Positions 6,163-12,740 of a stretch of 18,342 nucleotides of DNA are shown piece by piece. A program made the position numbers and the translations under genes. The stretch's first letter is position 1; the number at the start of each line of letters is the position of its first letter. Source of the DNA: JAFAZI01 sp035501255 (GTDB taxonomy: Bacteria; Actinomycetota; Actinomycetes; JAFAQI01); NCBI GenBank assembly GCA_035501255.1, contig DATJWM010000080.1, forward strand, positions 1-18,342, given 5' to 3'. The notes under the pieces are model-generated. The model was given only the letters and a program-made list of their open reading frames with translations, was not told the DNA's origin and ran no database searches.

Positions 6163-8694
6163 ATGCCCCGCGGCACGCTACGCATCTACCTCGGCTCCGC
6201 GCCGGGCGTGGGCAAGACCTACGCCATGCTGAACGAGGCACACCGGCGCCGCGCGCGGGGCACCGACGTCGTCGTCGGGTTGATCGAGACCCACGGCCGC
6301 GCCCGTACCCGCGCGATGGTCGGTGACCTTCCGGTCATCCCGAGGCAGCACATCACCTACCGCGGTGCGCAGTTCGAGGAGTTCGACCTCGACGCGGTCC
6401 TTCGCCGCAACCCTGAGGTCGTGTGCGTCGACGAGCTCGCACACACCAACGTGCCGGGCACTCGCAACGAGAAGCGCTGGCAGGACGTCGAGGAGATCCT
6501 CGCCGCCGGCATCACCGTCCTCACCACCGTCAACATCCAGCATCTCGAGTCGCTCAACGACGTGGTCGAGAAGATCACCGGGATCCACCAGCAAGAGACC
6601 GTGCCCGACGCCGTCGTGCGCGCCGCCGACCAGGTCGAGCTCGTCGACATCACGCCGGAGGCGCTGCGCCGCCGGATGGCACACGGCAACATCTATGCCG
6701 CCGACAAGGTGGACGCCGCGCTGGGCAACTACTTCCGGGTCGGCAACCTCTCGGCCTTGCGCGAGCTCTCGCTGCTCTGGCTCGCCGACAAGGTTGACGC
6801 GGCGCTCGCCGACTACCGCAAGGACCAGGGCATCGACGCGACCTGGGAAACCAGGGAGCGGGTCGTGGTCGCACTCACCGGCGGTCCCGAGGGCGAGACG
6901 CTCATCCGTCGCGCCGCGCGGATCGCCACCCGCGGCGGCGCGGAGCTGATGGCGGTGCACGTCCTGCGCGCCGACGGGCTCGCCGGGTCCGACCCCGCAG
7001 AGCTCGCCGGGCAGCGCCAGCTCGTCGAGTCACTCGGTGGGAGCTTCCACGAAGTCGTCGGCGACCGCGTGTCGGCCGCCCTGATCGACTTCGCCCGAGC
7101 CCACAACGCCACCCAGCTCGTCGTCGGCGCCTCCCGCAGGTCCGGGCTGACCCGCTGGTTCACCGGCGCGGGGATCGGTGCGACGACGGTCCGGCTCTCC
7201 GGCGACATCGACGTCCACATGGTGACGCACGAGGAGATGGGCCGCGGGCGGTCCCTCCCGTCGCTGTCGAGCGGGCTGACGCCTGCCCGCCGGCTGTGGG
7301 GCGCGGCGATCGCCGCGATCGCGCTGCCGCTGCTCACCATCCTCCTCGCACGCAATCGCGAGAACCTCAACCTCACCAGCGACCTGCTCGCCTACCTTCT
7401 TCTCGTCGTCGTCGTCTCGCTCGTGGGCGGCACCTACCCGGGCATCGCGGCGGCGCTCGTCGCCAGCATGCTCCTCAACTACTACTTCACGCCGCCGATC
7501 CACCGGTTCACGATCGCCGACCACGACAACGTGATCGCGATCGTCAGCTTCGTCATCGTGGCGGCGGTCGTGAGCGGGATCGTCGACCTCGCCGCGCGGC
7601 GGACGACGCAGGCCGCGCGCGCCCAGGCGGAGTCGCGAATCCTGATGGCCGCGGCCGGCAGCGTGCTGCGCGGGGAAGACGCCCTCGACGCGCTGCTCGA
7701 GCGGCTGCGGGAGGCGCTCGCGCTCGACCGGGTCACGTTGCTCGCCCGCCCGACCCAGCCGGGAGGCGAGTGGAGCGCGATCTGCGCGGTCGGCGGTCAG
7801 CCGATCGGCTCGCCGCAGGACAGCGATGCCACCAGCCCGGCCGGGCCCGATCACGTTCTCGTCGTACGCGGACACTCGCTTCAGGCCCGCGATCAGCAGA
7901 TCCTCGCCGTGTTCGGCGTTCAGGCGGGCGTGGTGATCGCCCAGCGGGAGCTGACCGCCACCGCCGAGGCGGCGCGCCCGCTCGCCGAGGCCGACCGGCT
8001 GCGGACGGCGCTGCTCGCGGCGGTCAGCCACGACCTGCGCTCGCCGCTCGCGTCGGCGACGGCCGCCGTGGACTCGTTGTCCAACACCGACATCACCTGG
8101 GCGCCGGAGCAGCGCGAGGAGCTGCTTGCCACCGCCCGCGAGTCGCTCGAACGGCTCTCCCGCCTGGTCGAGAACCTGCTGGACATGAGCCGGCTGCAGG
8201 CCGGGGCCCTCAACGTGCTCTCGATCCCGACTCGGCTCGACGAGGTCGTGCCGCTCGCGCTCGACTCGCTGATGGGGCTCGGGGACGAGGTCGAGGTCGA
8301 CATCCCGGACACGGTCCCTGAGGTGCTTGCCGACCCGGCGTTGCTCGAGCGGGTCATCGCCAACATCACCGCGAACGCAGTCCGGTTCGCGCCTGCTGGG
8401 GTGCCTCCCAAGCTGTGCGCGAGCGCGCACGCCGACTGGGTCGAACTGCGGGTCATCGACCGCGGGCCGGGGATCGGGCCCGACGACGTCGAGCGCGTGT
8501 TCACGCCGTTCCAGCGGCTCGGCGACACCGACAACGGGACCGGCACCGGTCTCGGCCTCGCGCTCTCGCGCGGGCTCACCGAGGCAATGGGCGGAACACT
8601 CGCCCCGGAGGAGACACCAGGCGGAGGCCTGACGATGGTGATCCGCCTGGCGGCTGCCGGCGTACCGCAATCCGCCCTGGCGGACGCGCGGTGA
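6163..8694 (+). CDS. kdpD: KdpD, K+-responsive sensor histidine kinase
   Basis: An 843-aa sensor kinase (E. coli 894 aa) controlling kdp expression. Order of domains: N-terminal KdpD ATP-binding domain with Walker A GSAPGVGKT (11-19) and the DELAHTN motif (90-96); a universal-stress-protein-like domain (about 233-355); four transmembrane helices (about 379-397, 408-423, 425-442, 457-478) with short loops; a GAF-like region; a HisKA dimerisation domain with phospho-acceptor H623 in SHDLRSP; and an ATPase domain with N738, DRGPGIG and GTGTGLGLAL. All catalytic boxes look intact. It starts 15 nt after kdpC with no clear Shine-Dalgarno, so reinitiation from the operon transcript is likely. Its stop overlaps the kdpE start. 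Confidence 0.97.
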   Translation: MPRGTLRIYLGSAPGVGKTYAMLNEAHRRRARGTDVVVGLIETHGRARTRAMVGDLPVIPRQHITYRGAQFEEFDLDAVLRRNPEVVCVDELAHTNVPGTRNEKRWQDVEEILAAGITVLTTVNIQHLESLNDVVEKITGIHQQETVPDAVVRAADQVELVDITPEALRRRMAHGNIYAADKVDAALGNYFRVGNLSALRELSLLWLADKVDAALADYRKDQGIDATWETRERVVVALTGGPEGETLIRRAARIATRGGAELMAVHVLRADGLAGSDPAELAGQRQLVESLGGSFHEVVGDRVSAALIDFARAHNATQLVVGASRRSGLTRWFTGAGIGATTVRLSGDIDVHMVTHEEMGRGRSLPSLSSGLTPARRLWGAAIAAIALPLLTILLARNRENLNLTSDLLAYLLLVVVVSLVGGTYPGIAAALVASMLLNYYFTPPIHRFTIADHDNVIAIVSFVIVAAVVSGIVDLAARRTTQAARAQAESRILMAAAGSVLRGEDALDALLERLREALALDRVTLLARPTQPGGEWSAICAVGGQPIGSPQDSDATSPAGPDHVLVVRGHSLQARDQQILAVFGVQAGVVIAQRELTATAEAARPLAEADRLRTALLAAVSHDLRSPLASATAAVDSLSNTDITWAPEQREELLATARESLERLSRLVENLLDMSRLQAGALNVLSIPTRLDEVVPLALDSLMGLGDEVEVDIPDTVPEVLADPALLERVIANITANAVRFAPAGVPPKLCASAHADWVELRVIDRGPGIGPDDVERVFTPFQRLGDTDNGTGTGLGLALSRGLTEAMGGTLAPEETPGGGLTMVIRLAAAGVPQSALADAR

Positions 8695-9365
8695 CCCGCG
8701 TTCTCGTCGTGGACGACGAGCCCCAGATCGTGCGAGCGCTGCGGATCAATCTCGCGGCCCGCTCTTACGAAGTGATCACGGCGTCCACCGGCGGACAGGC
8801 GCTCGAGGCCGCCGCGCGACACCACCCCGACCTGATCCTGCTCGACCTCGGATTGCCCGACCTCGACGGCGTCGAGGTGATCAAGGGGCTCCGGGGCTGG
8901 ACCGAGGTCCCGATCATCATCCTGTCCGGGCGGAGCCAGAGCACTGCGAAGGTCCAAGCGCTCGACGCCGGCGCGGACGACTACGTCACCAAGCCGTTCA
9001 ACGTCGACGAGTTGTTCGCGCGCGTCCGCGCGGTCGCCCGCCGGTCCGAGACCGCCGACGAGGCCCCCGTCGTCGAGGTCGGCGAGGTGGTCGTCGACCT
9101 CGCGGCCCATCGGGTGAGCTCGCCCGACGGGGAGATCCGGCTCACCCCGACCGAGTGGGCGCTGCTCGAGATCCTGCTGCGCAATCCCGGACGGCTGATC
9201 ACCCAGCGCGAGCTGATCCGGGCGATTCGCGGTCCGAAGTACGAGGACGCCGCGCACTATCTGCGTCAGTACATGGCGCAACTGCGCCGCAAGATCGAAG
9301 CCGATCCCGCCCGGCCGCGCCACCTGCTCACCGAACCCGGCATGGGCTACCGCTTCGCCCCCTGA
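8691..9365 (+). CDS. kdpE: KdpE, OmpR/PhoB-family response regulator
   Basis: A 224-aa regulator expected to be phosphorylated by KdpD and to activate the kdp promoter. The receiver domain has acidic residues D8 and D9, phospho-acceptor D52 (LLDLGLPDLDG) and the conserved lysine K101 (DDYVTKPF). The C-terminal winged helix (about 128-222) carries LTPTEWALLEILLRNPG and ends with GMGYRF. The GTG start gives a GTGA overlap with kdpD and places the first beta strand (RVLVVDDE) at the N-terminus, the normal family length. A longer frame upstream is kdpD read out of phase. A 61-nt palindrome begins two bases after its stop. Confidence 0.97.
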   Translation: MTRVLVVDDEPQIVRALRINLAARSYEVITASTGGQALEAAARHHPDLILLDLGLPDLDGVEVIKGLRGWTEVPIIILSGRSQSTAKVQALDAGADDYVTKPFNVDELFARVRAVARRSETADEAPVVEVGEVVVDLAAHRVSSPDGEIRLTPTEWALLEILLRNPGRLITQRELIRAIRGPKYEDAAHYLRQYMAQLRRKIEADPARPRHLLTEPGMGYRFAP

Positions 9366-9367
9366 TC

Positions 9368-9428
9368 GCCCAACTGTCAGCTATTGGCCGTTTTCCCGCG
9401 AAAAACGGCCAATAAGTGACAGTTGGGC
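9368..9428. repeat. 61-nt palindromic repeat, copy 1 (after kdpE)
   Basis: Arms 9368-9394 and 9402-9428 pair over 27 positions with only two mismatches (9380/9416 and 9381/9415) around a 7-nt loop. The arm begins GCCCAACTGTCA and ends TATTGGCCGTTTT. No T-run follows on either strand, so it is not a classic intrinsic terminator, though it could end or stabilise the kdp mRNA. It belongs to the same family as copy 2 at 9974-10034. Confidence 0.9.
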
Positions 9429-9460
9429 GGGACGGGTGTGGGTTAGCCGGCGGGCGGGGT

Positions 9461-9544
9461 GAGATCGTCGGAGTGAGATCGTCGGGGTGAGATCGTCGGG
9501 GTGAGATTGTCGGAGTGACGCCGTGGAGGTGAGGTCGTGACGCC
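9461..9544 (+). repeat. 14-bp tandem repeat, six degenerate units
   Basis: Units of 14 bp run head to tail: GAGATCGTCGGAGT (9461), GAGATCGTCGGGGT (9475 and 9489), GAGATTGTCGGAGT (9503), then the degenerate GACGCCGTGGAGGT (9517) and GAGGTCGTGACGCC (9531). The fifth unit supplies the GGAGG ribosome site and the sixth contains the GTG start of the next gene. The array could vary in copy number by slippage. Confidence 0.85.
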
Positions 9545-9962
9545 GCACAGCCCGTTCCCGTATCTGCGCCAGGTCGTTCTCGACTGCCCAAATCCGCGTT
9601 CGCTCGCGGAGTTCTACCGCGAACTGCTCGGCTACGCCTACCGCCCCGGCCACGAAGAGGACGACCCGGACGGCGACGACTGGCTCGTCCTCGTCGCTCC
9701 CGACGGGCGTCGCCTGGCGTTCCAGCAGGACGAGGACCTGATCCCCTCCACCTGGCCCGAAGGCCAGGTCCCGCAGCAACTGCACCTCGACCTCACCGTG
9801 GCCGACAAGGTCGAGCTCGACCGCCAGCACGAGCGCGCGCTCGCGCTCGGCGCGCGCTTGATCAACGACGAGAGCGACGACGAGGTCGAACAACTTCGGG
9901 CGTACGCCGATCCGGCCGGGCACCCGTTCTGCATCTTCGTCGCGCCGGATCACCCAGGCTGA
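9537..9962 (+). CDS. VOC-superfamily (glyoxalase-like) protein
   Basis: A 141-aa single-domain protein of the vicinal-oxygen-chelate superfamily, most like the actinobacterial glyoxalase-like (Glyoxalase_6 type) group. Visible cues are LRQVVLDCPNPRSLAEFYRE at the N-terminus, W-L-V-L with a following P-D-G turn, QLHLDLTV in the middle, and YADPAGHPFCIF near the end. Such proteins are cytoplasmic and act as dimers in metal-dependent chemistry or resistance; no substrate can be given. The GTG at 9537 is fixed by GGAGG at 9525-9529 and by an in-frame TGA at 9516-9518 that excludes earlier starts. The gene stands alone between two palindromes of one family and has no functional link to the flanking transport operons. 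Confidence 0.85.
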   Translation: MTPHSPFPYLRQVVLDCPNPRSLAEFYRELLGYAYRPGHEEDDPDGDDWLVLVAPDGRRLAFQQDEDLIPSTWPEGQVPQQLHLDLTVADKVELDRQHERALALGARLINDESDDEVEQLRAYADPAGHPFCIFVAPDHPG

Positions 9963-9973
9963 GCCCCTTGACC

Positions 9974-10034
9974 GCCCAACCGTCAGTTATCGGGCGTTTT
10001 TCGGGCGAGAATGCCCGATAACTGACCGTTGGGC
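9974..10034. repeat. 61-nt palindromic repeat, copy 2 (after the VOC gene)
   Basis: Same length and geometry as copy 1. The arm begins GCCCAACCGTCAGTTATCGG and pairs with 10007-10034, with one mismatch (9981/10027) plus G-T pairs near the loop. Relative to copy 1, a T-A pair has become C-G (9991/10017) and a C-G pair has become G-C (9994/10014), so base changes preserve pairing. Similarity also extends a few bases to the left (CCC-TGA-C-C before GCCCAAC). No T-run follows. Confidence 0.9.
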
Positions 10035-10074
10035 AACGCGTCGCCTGGCCGAGCCTGAACCACTTGAGGGGACC

Positions 10075-11352
10075 GTGACGTCACCGCGTAACTGCACTCC
10101 CGGGCGTCACCGGGCCGGCACGCTCGCCGCCCTCGCCGCGATCGCCGCGCTCGCCGCGAGCGCGTGTTCGAGCGGGAGCAGCGGATCGCCCAGCGCCGGC
10201 GCTCCGAGCGGGTCCGCGGTAGCGGGCCTCGGCGCGCAGCACCCGGCGACCGGTACGCCGGTCACGCTCGGCTACATCTACGACGGGACCAGCGAGGCGC
10301 TCGACCAAACCGACGACCTCGAGGCCGCACAAGCGACGGTCAAGTACGTGAACACCTACCGCAACGGTCTCGGCGGCCACCCGATGTCGCTGGATGTGTG
10401 CTCAACGGACGCCACTCCGACCGGCGGTCGAGACTGTGTGGCCCAGATGGTCAGGGACAAGGTGCCGCTCGTCCTCAACACCGAGAGCGCCGAGGGCAAC
10501 GTGATGTGGCAGCCGCTGATCAACGCGGGCGTGCCGATCTGGCTCGAGCTCGGCGGCACCGAGGCGGTCGACGCCTCGAATATCGCAGACATGGTCCAAA
10601 ACCCGCTCATGACCGGGATCGGCGGGCCGGCCCTGGCCGCCGGCGCGGCCGGCGTCACGACGGCGGCGATCGCGGTCATCGGCGTACCGGCCGCCACCGC
10701 CGGGTTCAGCACCGGAGTCCCGTTGCTCTACGGCGCGTTCCACATCAAGACCGTCATCGTCTCGATCCCGCCCGGTACGCCGGATCCGTCGCCGCAGGTT
10801 GTCGCGGCGCTGACCCACCATCCCGGACAGTTCATGGTGCTCGGTGACGAGAGCCTCTGCGACGCCGTGCTGAAAGCGCTTCAAAACGCGGGGTACCACG
10901 GCCAGATCGTCGCGCTCGCCGGGTGCATCAGCGCCGGCGCGGCGAAGGAACTGACGAACCTCAACGGCGTCCTGGAGTTCACCACCGAGACCAGCGACCC
11001 AGCGAGTCCGGAGCTGAAGGTCTTTAACGCCGTGATGGACGCCTACGCCCCACAGTCGATCGACCGGCTGATGGCCAAAAACGATTACCAGATGATCGTC
11101 GCGCTCTCGCTCGCGACGCACGGCCTCGACGGTGCGGCGACCAAGGGAAACATCCAGCACGCGATCAACACCATGCCGCCGAAGCGGATGCCGCTCGCGC
11201 CGCAGATCACGTTCCAGTGCCATCACCAGCTGTCCGAGTACGTACCGGCGGCATGTTCGGTCGACGTCCTCAAGACCGTGCTCGACAGCGACGGGACCAT
11301 CGCGTCCTCGACCGTGGTCAAGAACAGCATTCTGCAGGTGAGCGGGACCTGA
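10075..11352 (+). CDS. ABC transporter substrate-binding lipoprotein (HAAT/Leu-Ile-Val type), first copy
   Basis: A 425-aa secreted binding protein of the periplasmic-binding-protein type I fold. A lipoprotein signal is clear: basic N-region (RHRAG), hydrophobic Ala/Leu stretch, and lipobox ASAC with C31, followed by a Ser/Gly linker. The mature part begins PVTLGYIYDGTS, the usual first strand of these receptors, and continues with ATVKYVNTYRNGLGGHPMSL, like the 'N-GGI-GR' segment of LivJ/LivK proteins. It is quite diverged from the second binding protein. GTG start with GAGGGG about three nt upstream. Ligand unknown. It may be transcribed separately, since 125 nt with a possible hairpin and promoter follow. 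Confidence 0.85.
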   Translation: MTSPRNCTPGRHRAGTLAALAAIAALAASACSSGSSGSPSAGAPSGSAVAGLGAQHPATGTPVTLGYIYDGTSEALDQTDDLEAAQATVKYVNTYRNGLGGHPMSLDVCSTDATPTGGRDCVAQMVRDKVPLVLNTESAEGNVMWQPLINAGVPIWLELGGTEAVDASNIADMVQNPLMTGIGGPALAAGAAGVTTAAIAVIGVPAATAGFSTGVPLLYGAFHIKTVIVSIPPGTPDPSPQVVAALTHHPGQFMVLGDESLCDAVLKALQNAGYHGQIVALAGCISAGAAKELTNLNGVLEFTTETSDPASPELKVFNAVMDAYAPQSIDRLMAKNDYQMIVALSLATHGLDGAATKGNIQHAINTMPPKRMPLAPQITFQCHHQLSEYVPAACSVDVLKTVLDSDGTIASSTVVKNSILQVSGT

Positions 11353-11367
11353 TCGCGCCGCCGTTGC

Positions 11368-11382
11368 CGACCCCGCGGGTCG
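11368..11382 (+). terminator. Short GC hairpin after the first binding-protein gene (weak terminator candidate)
   Basis: CGACCC / GGGTCG form a perfect 6-bp stem with a CGC loop, 15 nt after the stop codon. There is no T-tract, so it may attenuate transcription or protect the RNA end rather than terminate fully. Confidence 0.25.
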
Positions 11383-11398
11383 ACCGGCACTTCCTGTC

Positions 11399-11438
11399 AA
11401 GTTCGGGGGAGGTGCTGAAATTCGGAGGCGCATAAGAT
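11399..11438 (+). promoter_or_regulatory. Possible promoter of the second binding-protein/permease operon
   Basis: CATAAGATATACAT (11431-11444) is strikingly AT-rich for this DNA and contains TAAGAT (11433-11438), matching the actinobacterial -10 pattern TANNNT, about 40 nt before the GTG start. Just upstream is an imperfect direct repeat: AAGTTCGGGGGAGG (11399-11412) and AAATTCGGAGG (11418-11428). It may be a regulator site. No good -35 was found. Confidence 0.4.
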
Positions 11439-11477
11439 ATACATCCGACGGTAACCAACGGCGGGAGGACTGTCAGC

Positions 11478-12707
11478 GTGCGTGGCCTGTCGAAGTCGAT
11501 CCGAGGCGTGGCGCTCGCCACCGTGCTCGTGGCCGCGGCCGCGTGTAGCTCCTCCAGTTCCGGCAATGGTGGCAACTCGGGCGGCGGATCCGGACCCGGA
11601 CTCACCAGCGATTCCATCACCATCGGGACCGTCGCAACGATCACCGGTCCGGTACCCGGGTTGTTCCAGGGTGCAGTGACAGGTGTCGAGGCCTACGCCA
11701 ACTACATCAACTCCCAGGGCGGCATCAACGGCCGCAAGCTCGTCGTGAAGTCCCTCGACGACGGTTTCAGTTGCGCGCAGGAAGCCAGCCAGGTGACGCA
11801 GGCGTTGCCGAACGTGTTCGCGTTCGTCGGCAGCTTCACCCTCAACGACGGATGCGGCGCCCGAGCGTTGACGAACAAGAGCACTCCGTGGATCGCCTAC
11901 GGATTCGGCGACGCGCTGAAGACCCTGCCGACCTACTTCAGCCCGGCTCCCAACCACCCGACCGGCTTCGTCACCGGTCCGTTCGCGTGGTTGAAGCAGA
12001 AGTTCGGGCTCACCACCGTCGGCCAGCTCTACTCGGCGACCGGGGCAGCCGAGACCCAGAAGGCCGAGCTCAACGCCATCAACTCGGTCGGGATCAAGAC
12101 CGGTTACACGCGAGGGATCGGGGCGACCGAGTCCGACTTCAGCGCCGACGTCCAGCGGATGAAGTCCGCCGGGGTGGACTACGTCGAGGCGGATCTCCCG
12201 CCGTCGGACGCGAAGATCCTGCTGACCGAGATCAAGCAGGCGAACTTCCACCCGAAGCTGATCTCCGACGCGGCGCTGTACGGCGCTGATTCGCTGAAGC
12301 AGCTCGGTGACCCGACGCTTGCGAACGGGGTCGTCGGGCCGGTCGGCTTCGGCCTGTTCCTCAGCAAGAATCCCGCGCCCGGTGTCGCGTTGATGAACAA
12401 GTGGATCGCGCAGGTGCCGAACGCCGGATCCGCCGACTTGTACTCGGTTTACGGTTGGGCCTCGGCGGAGCTGTTCGCAGACGCACTCAAGGCCGCCGGA
12501 ACGAACCCGACCCAGCAGTCGGTCCTCACCGCACTGAAGGGGATCCACAGCTTCGACTCCGGCGGCGTATTGCCCACCGCGAACGTCGGAAGCCAGGTCC
12601 CGGGGCACTGCTGGGTGATCTTCGAGGCGAAAAACGGAGGGTTCGTGACGATGCACCCGTCAACGGGATTCGACTGCGCGGGGACTTACCTGAAGTCTGG
12701 CTCCTGA
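11478..12707 (+). CDS. ABC transporter substrate-binding lipoprotein (HAAT/Leu-Ile-Val type), second copy
   Basis: A 409-aa binding protein with a lipoprotein signal (SKSIRG, hydrophobic core, AAAC lipobox with C23) and a Ser/Gly-rich linker. The mature start DSITIGTVATITGPVPGLFQ, then GVEAYANYINSQGGINGRKL, is a textbook signature of branched-chain amino acid/amide receptors (Peripla_BP_6 type). GTG start with GGGAGGA at 11463-11469. It lies 33 nt before the permease with no terminator between, so it is the operon's dedicated receptor. The ligand could be a branched-chain amino acid, an amide, urea or an aromatic acid; sequence alone does not decide. Confidence 0.9.
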   Translation: MRGLSKSIRGVALATVLVAAAACSSSSSGNGGNSGGGSGPGLTSDSITIGTVATITGPVPGLFQGAVTGVEAYANYINSQGGINGRKLVVKSLDDGFSCAQEASQVTQALPNVFAFVGSFTLNDGCGARALTNKSTPWIAYGFGDALKTLPTYFSPAPNHPTGFVTGPFAWLKQKFGLTTVGQLYSATGAAETQKAELNAINSVGIKTGYTRGIGATESDFSADVQRMKSAGVDYVEADLPPSDAKILLTEIKQANFHPKLISDAALYGADSLKQLGDPTLANGVVGPVGFGLFLSKNPAPGVALMNKWIAQVPNAGSADLYSVYGWASAELFADALKAAGTNPTQQSVLTALKGIHSFDSGGVLPTANVGSQVPGHCWVIFEAKNGGFVTMHPSTGFDCAGTYLKSGS

Positions 12708-12740
12708 TACCAAGTCGCGAACGCAAGTAGGTAGTCGCAC

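Noticed and set aside
7030..9323. Minus-strand open frames of 467-546 aa over kdpD/kdpE
   Set aside because: Low-complexity Arg/Asp/Gly composition typical of antisense shadows; the plus strand carries complete kinase and regulator motifs.
9368..9428. Copy-1 palindrome as a standard intrinsic terminator of the kdp operon
   Set aside because: No T-tract follows on either strand, and the same element recurs at 9974 with conserved length, so a dispersed repeat fits better; a secondary role in termination remains possible.
9461..9544. 14-bp tandem array as a CRISPR
   Set aside because: Units are directly adjacent with no spacers, too short and degenerate, and no cas genes are present.
9368..10034. 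Palindromes as terminal inverted repeats of an insertion sequence carrying the VOC gene
   Set aside because: Each copy is itself a full palindrome, no transposase lies between them, and no flanking target duplication is evident.
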